DNA from: JBCCFW01 sp039029535
Lineage (GTDB): Bacteria > Acidobacteriota > JBCCFW01
Direction: 5' to 3'
DNA length: 5,525 nucleotides
Assembly: GCA_039029535.1 (NCBI GenBank)
Contig: JBCCFW010000282.1
Coordinates: forward strand, 1-5,525
Shown here: one piece after another, positions 1 to 5,525 of the stretch
Layout: each line of letters opens with the position of its first letter
Numbering within the stretch: the first letter of the stretch is position 1
Position numbers and translations under genes: made by a program
Notes under the pieces: model-generated
Database searches by the model: none
The model's input: the letters and a program-made list of their open reading frames with translations, nothing else
Told to the model about the DNA's origin: nothing

Positions 1-91
1 CACGCTCGCGAGGTGGGGTCCGTGGCCGGGGTAACGTGGGCGCTCCTAGCTCCGACGCCGTTGAGAACACGCGACCCCTGCTCGCTCGGGA

Positions 92-114
92 AGACCCGGC
101 GACGCTCCGGGTCT
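92..114. other. Perfect 8-bp inverted repeat (hairpin) in the cyclase leader
   Basis: AGACCCGG at 92-99 pairs perfectly with CCGGGTCT at 107-114 around a 7-nt loop (CGACGCT). The stem is GC-rich and would be stable as RNA. No T-run follows it, so it is not a classical intrinsic terminator. It could end an upstream transcript, be a 5' UTR structure of the cyclase mRNA, or be an operator. The repeat is directly seen; its function is unknown. Confidence 0.4.
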
Positions 115-222
115 GACGGCCAAGCAACCCAATCAATCCATGACGATGGAGGCATGGAAGGTCGCGGGGGGCCGTCTTCTCCGCCCTGGGCTCGACGGAC
201 ATGATGGCGCTCCCCCCGTCGC

Positions 223-229
223 AGGAGGT
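223..229 (+). promoter_or_regulatory. Strong Shine-Dalgarno site of the cyclase gene
   Basis: AGGAGGT lies 3 nt before the ATG at 233 (4 nt if only the AGGAGG core is counted). It is a full match to the anti-Shine-Dalgarno end of 16S rRNA, though slightly close to the start. It decides the start codon, because an in-frame ATG farther upstream at 140 has no such site and would add 31 residues that do not belong to the cyclase fold. Confidence 0.75.
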
Positions 230-232
230 CGC

Positions 233-1807
233 ATGCCCACGCGCAACCTGACCATCATGTTCACCGACATCAAGGGGTTCACCGCCCGCGTCTCCGCTGG
301 AAGCCGCGACGACCTCACCCGCTTGCGTGAGGCACACGATCGTCTCCTCAAGCCGGTCTTCGCCCACTTCGGCGGCACCATCGTCAAGACCATCGGCGAC
401 GCCTTCCTGGTCCGCTTCGACAGCCCCACCGACGGTGTCCTCTGCGGGGTCGCCATCCAGGAGGTGCTGCGGCAGCACGCCGAGACGGCCGCGGAGGACG
501 ACCGGATCGAGGTGCGGGTCGCGATCAACTCGGGCGAGGTCGAGGTGGTCGACGGCGACATCCTCGGCGAGCCCGTGAACATCGCGGCCCGCCTGGAGAG
601 CGCGGCCGAGGCGGGTCAGGTCTGGTTCACCGAGGCGGTGTACCTCGCCATGAACCGCTCGGAGGCTCCCTCGGCCGAGGTCGGCGAGCGCACCTTCAAG
701 GGCATCCCGTACCCGGTGCGGGTCTACCGAGTGGAGTCGGAGCCCGAGTCCGAGTTCTCACGCCGCTGGTCCGAGGGCGTGCAGCTCACCGAGCGTGGCC
801 CGATCTTCGATGGCGTCGAGCCGACCCTCCCCTCCCGTGCCTCGTCCCGACGTGGCCTCGGCCTCCTGGCGCTCGCCGCCGTCGTGCTCGCCGGGCTCGC
901 GACCTGGCTGTGGCTGCCCAGCGCCGCGGAGAAGGCGTCAGCCCGGGCGGCCGAGCTCCTCACGGCCGGCGACCCGGCCGCAGCCCTGGGCGTGGCGGAG
1001 GCCGGTCTCGCCGATGCGCCAGGCCACGACGGCCTCCGCGACGTGGCCCGACGTGCGGCCGACGCCCAGGTCGACCGCCTCGTCGACTCGTCGGGGCCGC
1101 AGGTCGCGCTGGACTGGGTCCAGGCTCGAGTCGACGAGCCTCACCTCGACTCCCTCCGCGACCGCTTGCCGCTCCTCGACACTCGCGCGACCGTGCAGTC
1201 GATCCGGGCCAACCCTCGTGACGAATCGTGGCCAGCGCTTCAGGAGCTCCTCGACCGCCACCCGTCGGACGCCGAGGTCCCCCACCTGGCGGCGCGCCTG
1301 CTCGCCGACCACCTCTACCCCTACTCGCCGTCACGTCTCTTCGAGACGGCGCTCGCCCGTGGTCACGAGGATCCCGACGACGCCGTCACGGCCTACTACT
1401 TCGGCAAGTTCGAGACCCACCCGCCGGGCCATCTCGAGATCGGGCACGACTTGCTCGCCGAGCACCGGCACGAGGAGACGGTGGCCTGGGCGGAGCGCGC
1501 GCTGACGGAGGCCGTGTCGGGTCACGCACTGCACAACGCCTGGCGCATCCTGAAGGAGGAGAAGGACCCCCGGCTCGAGCAGGCCCACGGCCTCGCGCTG
1601 CAGCAACTCCTGCGCGGCTATCCCGACGAGGGCGCGGCGGACGCGGCCCTCGAGTGGTTCGAGACGAACACGCCGCCGGAGCGACGCTCACGCCTGCTCG
1701 CTCTCCACGACTGGATCCTCGACCCACCCGGAGGCTGGGGCTGGACCAACAAGCACCTCACCGAGCGCAACCGCGATCGGCTCGCGCAGGAGTGGGGCGG
1801 CTCCTGA
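233..1807 (+). CDS. Membrane-anchored class III adenylate cyclase with C-terminal TPR-like helical region
   Basis: A 524-residue protein predicted to make cAMP from ATP. The catalytic domain spans about residues 5-170. FTDIKGFT supplies the first metal-binding Asp (D12), and KTIGDAFLVRF supplies the second (D56) plus the adenine-recognising Lys (K52). DILGEPVNIAARLES supplies the partner Asp (D109) and the transition-state Asn and Arg (N116, R120). All six canonical residues are present, and the Lys/Asp pair favours ATP over GTP. With one cyclase domain it must act as a homodimer. A single hydrophobic helix at about 208-229 follows an Arg-rich stretch, so the catalytic part should face the cytoplasm and residues 230-524 the outside. 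That region is Ala/Leu-rich and helical, with a TPR-like start (about 238-275) but no clear later repeats; it may sense ligand or protein. Start chosen at 233 from the ribosome binding site and domain boundary; 140 is an in-frame alternative. The stop is one nucleotide from the end of the convergent TerC gene. Cyclase assignment is firm; the C-terminal role is inferred. Confidence 0.93.
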   Translation: MPTRNLTIMFTDIKGFTARVSAGSRDDLTRLREAHDRLLKPVFAHFGGTIVKTIGDAFLVRFDSPTDGVLCGVAIQEVLRQHAETAAEDDRIEVRVAINSGEVEVVDGDILGEPVNIAARLESAAEAGQVWFTEAVYLAMNRSEAPSAEVGERTFKGIPYPVRVYRVESEPESEFSRRWSEGVQLTERGPIFDGVEPTLPSRASSRRGLGLLALAAVVLAGLATWLWLPSAAEKASARAAELLTAGDPAAALGVAEAGLADAPGHDGLRDVARRAADAQVDRLVDSSGPQVALDWVQARVDEPHLDSLRDRLPLLDTRATVQSIRANPRDESWPALQELLDRHPSDAEVPHLAARLLADHLYPYSPSRLFETALARGHEDPDDAVTAYYFGKFETHPPGHLEIGHDLLAEHRHEETVAWAERALTEAVSGHALHNAWRILKEEKDPRLEQAHGLALQQLLRGYPDEGAADAALEWFETNTPPERRSRLLALHDWILDPPGGWGWTNKHLTERNRDRLAQEWGGS

Positions 1808-1808
1808 G

Positions 1809-2525
1809 TCAGGTGAGCGTCTCGCGCCGCGAGCGGAGCCGCAGGTTGAGCATCTCCACGAAGAGCGCGAAGGCCATCGCGAAGTAGATGTAGCCCTTGG
1901 GGATGTGGAGGTCGAGGCCGTCGGCGATGAGGGCGGTGCCGATCAGGAGCAGGAACGACAGGGCGAGCATCTTGACGGTCGGCCGCTCCTCGACGAACGA
2001 GCCGATGGGCTTGGCGAAGACCATCATGAAGGCCACGGCGAGGATCACCGCGGTGATCATGACGCCGAGCTCGTCGGCCATCCCGACGGCGGTGATGACC
2101 GAATCGAGCGAGAACACGATGTCGAGCAGGACGATGTTGACGAGCACCTTGCCGAGGCTCGCGGCCGGCCCCGAAGGTGTCGCGGGGTCCTGCTCCTCGA
2201 GCTCGTGATGGATCTCGAGGGTGCTCTTGCCCAGCAGGAACATCCCGCCGCCCAGGAGGATCAGGTCTCTCCCCGAGAGACCGTTCCCCAACACGTGGAA
2301 GAGCGGCTCGGTCAGCGTGATGATCCACGCCAGAGACGCCAGCAACCCGACCCTCATGATGAGGGCGAGCGCCAGGCCGATCATCCGCGCCTTCTGCTGC
2401 TCCTCTTCCGGAAGGCGCCCCGCCAGGATCGTGATGAACACGATGTTGTCGATCCCGAGGACGATCTCGAGGGCGGTCAGGGTGATCAGCGCGATCCAGG
2501 CCTGGGGGTCAGCGAGCCATTCCAT
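1809..2525 (-). CDS. TerC-family integral membrane protein (YgdQ-like)
   Basis: A 238-residue polytopic membrane protein, full length for the short TerC branch represented by E. coli YgdQ. I recognise the family from EIVLGIDN near the N terminus (E20, D26, N27), LLDIVFSLDSVITAVG at 133-148 (D135, D141), the KMLALSFL segment at 185-192 and HIPKGYIYFAMAF at 207-219. About seven hydrophobic helices are visible (approximately 9-36, 47-70, 86-101, 122-147, 153-172, 184-202, 210-226). The intramembrane acidic residues fit metal-ion handling. Some TerC relatives export manganese, and others work with extracytoplasmic enzymes during metalation; the substrate of this branch is not settled, so I name only the family. 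There is no CBS or CorC-type C-terminal extension. It ends one nucleotide from the convergent cyclase and starts 133 nt from the divergent kinase, so it is probably transcribed alone. Family confidence is high; function is inferred. Confidence 0.93.
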   Translation of the reverse strand: MEWLADPQAWIALITLTALEIVLGIDNIVFITILAGRLPEEEQQKARMIGLALALIMRVGLLASLAWIITLTEPLFHVLGNGLSGRDLILLGGGMFLLGKSTLEIHHELEEQDPATPSGPAASLGKVLVNIVLLDIVFSLDSVITAVGMADELGVMITAVILAVAFMMVFAKPIGSFVEERPTVKMLALSFLLLIGTALIADGLDLHIPKGYIYFAMAFALFVEMLNLRLRSRRETLT

Positions 2526-2658
2526 CGAGTGGGAGCCTCTCTCAGGTGACGTGACGACGGGCCCAGAGCATGCCGTCTTCCGGGGACTCTTGGCGACTCC
2601 CGATGCCCTCTCGTGTCAATCACCTGGGCGGGGGGCCGTTCCTGACCCATGATCACGG
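2526..2658. promoter_or_regulatory. Divergent intergenic region between the TerC and kinase genes
   Basis: These 133 bp must hold the promoters of both genes if each is transcribed on its own. On the minus strand a perfect sigma-70-like -35 hexamer, TTGACA, lies at 2619-2614, but the sequence 17 nt downstream (TCGCCA) is a poor -10 element. An imperfect hairpin (2583-2601; 7-bp arms with one C-C mismatch, loop TTGGC) lies between that hexamer and the TerC gene. I saw no conserved manganese-riboswitch (yybP-ykoY) core. Location is certain; the individual elements are weak. Confidence 0.4.
2536..2543 (-). promoter_or_regulatory. Probable ribosome binding site of the TerC gene
   Basis: Read on the minus strand, GAGAGAGG ends 10 nt before the ATG at 2525. 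It is a partial, slightly distant match to the Shine-Dalgarno consensus. It supports the start at 2525, which also places the N terminus (MEWLADPQAW) exactly as in YgdQ-type proteins. Confidence 0.45.
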
Positions 2659-5469
2659 ATGCTCTCGCGCGAGGAGATGATCCTCAGCCGCCTCCTGGCG
2701 GCCGAGCCCGGCGTGTCGAAGTCCGAGGTGGCCCGCTGCCTCGACCAGCGCGGCCGGAGCTCGGGCGGGACGACGCTCGCCGAGGTCGCCCGCGAGGAGA
2801 AGCTGCTCGATGACGCTCGCTTGGGCGAGCTGACGGAGCTGGCCCGCGAGCTCGGTGAGCAAGCTCCGCCCACCACCGTCGCCGGGCGACGCCTGGGCGA
2901 CTTCCGCCTCGTTCGGGAGCTCGGTCGCGGCGGGATGGGCATCGTCTTCGAAGCCGAGCAGGACCCCCTCGGTCGTCGGGTGGCGGTCAAGGTGCTCTCG
3001 GGAGGCGCCGCCCTCGATCAACGCCTGGTCGACCGCTTCCTCGCGGAGGCCCGCGCGGTCGCCTCGCTCGAGCATCCTCACCTGGTCCGCATCCTGACCA
3101 GCGGTGAGCACGAGGGCGTGCTCTTCCACGCGATGGAGCTGGTCGACGGACACTCGCTCGAGGACGAGCTGGAGGACGGCCCTCTCCCCCTGGAGCGAGC
3201 GCTGGCCGTCACCCGCGACGTCGCCTCGGCTCTCGGGGCCGTGCATGGCGCCGGCCTGGTTCATCGCGACGTGAAGCCCGGCAACATCTTGATCGATCGT
3301 GAAGGTCGAGCGAAGCTCACCGACTTCGGCCTCGTCCTCGACGCCAAGGCCGTGCGAGCCACGCTCACCCATCAGCTCCTCGGCACGCCCGCCTACATGG
3401 CGCCCGAACAGGTTCACGGTGGTGAGGTCGGACGACACACCGACATCCATGGGCTGGGAGCGACGCTCCACGCGATGCTCACCGGCGCACCGCCGGTTCG
3501 AGGAGAGACGCCGGGAGAAGCCCTCGCCCACCTCCTGTCGGGTGAGCGCGAGGACCTCGCCACGCTCGCACCCGAGCTACCGGTCGACTTCGTCGAGTGC
3601 TGCGAAGGCGCCATGCACCCGGACCCGACGCAGCGACCGACCAGCGCCCTCGCCCTGGCCGACGAGCTCGACCGACTCGCCCGCGACGGTGCGACGGCGC
3701 GTCGTCCGCGAACGCCCCGCCGGCTCCTCTCGGTCCTCGCATTGCTCACGCTCACGCTGGCAGCGGGCGCCTGGCAGCTCGCGCGACGTTCCGCCGACGT
3801 CGCCCTCCCCGACGAGGACGCCCCTTGGGTCACGCGCGCCGATCTCCTCTCCGTCGTGGCGACGGACTCACGACGCTTCCAGCGACCGCGCCTGTCCGAC
3901 GACGGTCACTGGATCGCCTGGTCGACCTACCCGGCCGAGCCCCGGATCGCCTCCTACCTCTTGGACCGACGAGATGGGAGCGTTCGATTGATCGACGGGC
4001 TCGTCGCATCACCGAGCTTCGCGCCCGATGGCGAGCGATTCGCCGTCACCACCGGCGGCTACGAAGTTCGGCTCCTGTCCATGTCGTCACTCCAAGTGCT
4101 CGACACGATGAGCATTCCTCCGCTCCAAGAGCACGAGCCGGTGGCCAACACCTGGTCACCGCAGGGCTCGAAGATCGCACTGGGTGGACGCATGGTGCCG
4201 GCGCTCAGCACTCGCTTTCCGCCCGCCTCGATCGTCGTCGACTTCGCCGACCGCAGCCACCAGGTCCTGCCCATCACCGGCGCCGACGACTTGACCTGGT
4301 CTCCCACCGGTCGCCGCATCGCCCATCGCGCGGCGACGGCTCGTCAAGTCGACCTCTGGACGGTGGGGCTCGACGGTGAGCCACCCTGGCAGCTCACCGA
4401 CGACCCCGCCCTCGAGCTCTCGCCCTGCTGGCTCTCCGACGGCACGCTCGTCTTCAGCCGCCAGGAGAACGGACGCACGACTCTCGACGCTCGACTCGTG
4501 GATCCCGACACCGGTCGTGCTCTCGCCCCGGCCGTCGAGCTCATGGACCTTCCCGTCTTCCACGGGGTGTCGTTGGCCGTGGGTGACGACGAGACGACCC
4601 TGCTCGTCAACGTGCATCGCTCGCGACGCTCCGCGTGCCGCATCCAGCTCGACGAGCAAGGCGTCCGCGTGCAAGACGTCCGTGCGGTCGGCGGGCTCAT
4701 TCCCGAAGTGGCCGTGCTCGGAGCGAACCCCCGCTCGTCCACGCTCGCTCTCGGTCTGGTTCAAGGCGCCGGCCTGCTGGAGGAGGTCGGCACGCCCGAC
4801 GAGGAGTGGCGCTGGCTCTTCGGCGACAGTCGTGTCGTGTCCGCCCTCGCCTGGTCGCCCGATGGAGAACGTCTGGTGCTCGCCATCGACGAGGGTGCGG
4901 GCACCGAGCTCTGGCTTCAGGACCTGAACGGTGAGCCCCATCCGATCACCGACACCGGCGGCAGCGCGAGCCAACCGACCTGGTCACCGGACGGTCACTG
5001 GATCGCCCATGGCAGCGCCGACGGAGCACGGATGTTCCAGCCCGACCGACCCGACCTCACCCCCCGGAGCTTGCGCCCTGACGATCCCAGCTTTCGGCCG
5101 AGCTCGTTCTCTCCAGATGGACGGCGGCTCCTGGGTCAGGGGGTTGCGGGCATCGAGCTCCTCGACTTGACCGACGGTGACGTCACGCCGCTGGCGACCG
5201 ACGGTGAGCACCTTCGCTGGTTTCCCGACGGTCGACGCTTCCTGTTCGTGCGAGACGGAGTGCTGCACGTCATGGACGCGGAGACTCGACAGCACCGTGC
5301 CCTGCTCGCTCCGGCTCCGGCACGGGTGGCCTCGGACCTGAGCCTGTCGGCCGACGGTCGCGTGATCCACTGCGTGCTGGAGACCTCCGACCGCGAGATC
5401 TGGGCGCTGGACCTCGGCCGCCTGCTCTCCGACCGAAGCGCTTCGCTCAGCGCGTCAACTGGAGGCTGA
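2659..5469 (+). CDS. Receptor-like Ser/Thr protein kinase (Hanks type) with C-terminal TolB/PD40-like beta-propeller
   Basis: A 936-residue predicted transmembrane kinase. Residues 1-75 form a charged helical segment of unknown role. The kinase domain is about 81-342: glycine loop GRGGMG (89-94), ATP-anchoring K111 in VAVK, probable helix-C E130, catalytic HRDVKPGN (D204, N209), DFG (222-224), activation-loop Thr at 235, 237 and 243, APE (248-250) and the late Arg (R326). All key residues are present, so it should be active; the HRD Arg suggests control by activation-loop phosphorylation. A single membrane helix at about 356-375 follows RRPRTPRR, placing the kinase inside and the rest outside. 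Residues 395-920 carry about 12 blade motifs of the type (W/F)SPDGxxIA near 415, 458, 502, 550, 594, 643, 690, 735, 778, 820, 857 and 899, spaced 37-49 residues, as in TolB/PD40 propellers. The propeller probably senses a ligand or binds a partner. An in-frame TGA at 2650 makes 2659 the first possible start; no clear ribosome binding site precedes it, and Met7 (2677) is the alternative. Domain calls are firm; ligand and targets are unknown. Confidence 0.95.
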   Translation: MLSREEMILSRLLAAEPGVSKSEVARCLDQRGRSSGGTTLAEVAREEKLLDDARLGELTELARELGEQAPPTTVAGRRLGDFRLVRELGRGGMGIVFEAEQDPLGRRVAVKVLSGGAALDQRLVDRFLAEARAVASLEHPHLVRILTSGEHEGVLFHAMELVDGHSLEDELEDGPLPLERALAVTRDVASALGAVHGAGLVHRDVKPGNILIDREGRAKLTDFGLVLDAKAVRATLTHQLLGTPAYMAPEQVHGGEVGRHTDIHGLGATLHAMLTGAPPVRGETPGEALAHLLSGEREDLATLAPELPVDFVECCEGAMHPDPTQRPTSALALADELDRLARDGATARRPRTPRRLLSVLALLTLTLAAGAWQLARRSADVALPDEDAPWVTRADLLSVVATDSRRFQRPRLSDDGHWIAWSTYPAEPRIASYLLDRRDGSVRLIDGLVASPSFAPDGERFAVTTGGYEVRLLSMSSLQVLDTMSIPPLQEHEPVANTWSPQGSKIALGGRMVPALSTRFPPASIVVDFADRSHQVLPITGADDLTWSPTGRRIAHRAATARQVDLWTVGLDGEPPWQLTDDPALELSPCWLSDGTLVFSRQENGRTTLDARLVDPDTGRALAPAVELMDLPVFHGVSLAVGDDETTLLVNVHRSRRSACRIQLDEQGVRVQDVRAVGGLIPEVAVLGANPRSSTLALGLVQGAGLLEEVGTPDEEWRWLFGDSRVVSALAWSPDGERLVLAIDEGAGTELWLQDLNGEPHPITDTGGSASQPTWSPDGHWIAHGSADGARMFQPDRPDLTPRSLRPDDPSFRPSSFSPDGRRLLGQGVAGIELLDLTDGDVTPLATDGEHLRWFPDGRRFLFVRDGVLHVMDAETRQHRALLAPAPARVASDLSLSADGRVIHCVLETSDREIWALDLGRLLSDRSASLSASTGG
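3901..3918 (+). repeat. 18-bp exact repeat in propeller blade 1 (copy 1)
   Basis: GACGGTCACTGGATCGCC encodes DGHWIA in the first propeller blade. An identical copy lies 1089 bp (363 codons, same frame) downstream at 4990-5007. It reflects the blade consensus with identical codon choice and may be a trace of blade duplication. Confidence 0.7.
4990..5007 (+). repeat. 18-bp exact repeat in propeller blade 9 (copy 2)
   Basis: This is the second copy of the DGHWIA-encoding 18-mer found at 3901-3918. The bases flanking the two copies differ, so the identity is limited to this core. Confidence 0.7.
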
Positions 5470-5525
5470 TCCGCCGCACGCCACGACCGTAGCGGGCACG
5501 GCTCGCCTCGCGATCGGAGTGAGCG
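5447..5525 (-). CDS. Possible 3' end of a convergent gene, product unknown (partial)
   Basis: On the minus strand one frame is open from the window edge for 25 codons and stops at TGA (5449-5447). Of the three minus-strand frames it has the highest G/C at third positions (about 20 of 25 codons by hand count). It ends in YGRGVRRISLQLTR, whose alternating pattern would suit the last strand of an outer-membrane beta-barrel or a similar beta-rich protein, but this is too short to name a family. If real, it overlaps the kinase end by 23 bp, tail to tail. The alternative is that 5470-5525 is plain intergenic sequence; I saw no start with a ribosome binding site on the plus strand there. Confidence 0.28.
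   Translation of the reverse strand, partial: AHSDREASRARYGRGVRRISLQLTR

Larger units (their letters stand above)
1..232. other. Leader region upstream of the cyclase gene, apparently non-coding
   Basis: No convincing gene is visible here. Short open frames exist on the plus strand but carry no recognisable motif and no ribosome binding site. One plus-strand frame open from the window edge stops at 32-34 and another at 112-114, so the tail of an upstream gene could end here, but nothing identifies it. The stretch holds an 8-bp perfect hairpin (92-114), and its last bases contain the Shine-Dalgarno sequence of the cyclase. I found no good sigma-70 promoter: a TTGAGA at 61-66 has no plausible -10 element at the right spacing. 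Confidence 0.5.

Noticed and set aside
140..232. N-terminal extension of the cyclase from ATG 140
   Set aside because: There is no ribosome binding site at 140, the extra 31 residues are not part of the cyclase fold, and a strong Shine-Dalgarno site precedes ATG 233.
1821..1833. Short hairpin (CTCGC/GCGAG, 3-nt loop) after the cyclase stop as terminator
   Set aside because: It has only 5 bp, no T-run, lies inside TerC coding sequence, and such stems are common by chance at this base composition.
1228..1887. Plus-strand open frame crossing from the cyclase into the TerC gene
   Set aside because: The translation is low-complexity Arg/Pro/Ala-rich, and it overlaps two well-supported genes in the wrong frames.
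2590..2619. Plus-strand promoter for the kinase from TTGGCG at 2590-2595
   Set aside because: No acceptable -10 hexamer follows at 16-18 nt spacing.
2526..2658. Manganese riboswitch (yybP-ykoY) ahead of the TerC gene
   Set aside because: This would be expected for some TerC genes, but I could not find the conserved loop sequences on the minus strand.
2653..3531. Long antisense open frame opposite the kinase domain
   Set aside because: It mirrors the high-GC kinase gene, shows no known motif and has no coding logic of its own; the plus strand holds an intact kinase.
4156..4974. 272-codon antisense open frame opposite the propeller
   Set aside because: Typical shadow frame in G/C-rich DNA; its composition reflects the complement of the propeller repeats.
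5434..5445. 12-bp perfect palindrome CGAAGCGCTTCG near the kinase end
   Set aside because: It lies within coding sequence and would leave only a 4-bp stem with a loop; no second copy or known site match was seen.
1..5525. tRNA, rRNA, CRISPR arrays, insertion sequences or attachment sites
   Set aside because: I scanned for these and saw no clover-leaf, direct-repeat array, transposase motif or terminal inverted repeats.

Overview
The window is high-GC DNA (roughly 70% G+C by eye) with strong G/C preference at third codon positions. It carries three complete protein genes. A eukaryote-like (Hanks-type) Ser/Thr kinase fused to a beta-propeller sits close to a membrane-anchored class III adenylate cyclase, a mix typical of signalling-rich bacteria such as Planctomycetota, Myxococcota or Acidobacteriota. 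The sequence alone does not let me choose among these.

Layout: positions 1-232 are an apparently non-coding leader with one clean 8-bp hairpin (92-114) and a strong ribosome binding site at the end. Positions 233-1807 (+) encode a class III cyclase with all canonical catalytic residues, one membrane segment and a helical, TPR-like C-terminal half. Positions 1809-2525 (-) encode a seven-helix TerC-family integral membrane protein of the YgdQ type, convergent with the cyclase and separated from it by one nucleotide. Positions 2526-2658 are a short divergent intergenic region. Positions 2659-5469 (+) encode a 936-residue receptor-like kinase: N-terminal helical segment, complete kinase domain, one membrane segment, then about 12 propeller blades. 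At the right edge, 5447-5525 (-) may hold the last 25 codons of a convergent gene that overlaps the kinase end.

How the genes may relate: the cyclase and the kinase share one topology, with an N-terminal cytoplasmic catalytic domain, a single membrane helix and a large C-terminal domain predicted to lie outside the cytoplasmic membrane. Each looks like a transmembrane sensor, one giving cAMP and the other phosphorylating Ser/Thr. The TerC protein between them is a probable metal-ion exporter or membrane-associated stress protein. It is on the opposite strand, so co-transcription with either signalling gene is ruled out and a functional link is only a guess. No RNA gene, mobile element, CRISPR array or convincing terminator was seen. 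The main candidates for novelty are the unassigned C-terminal region of the cyclase, the unassigned N-terminal segment of the kinase and the arrangement of its propeller blades.
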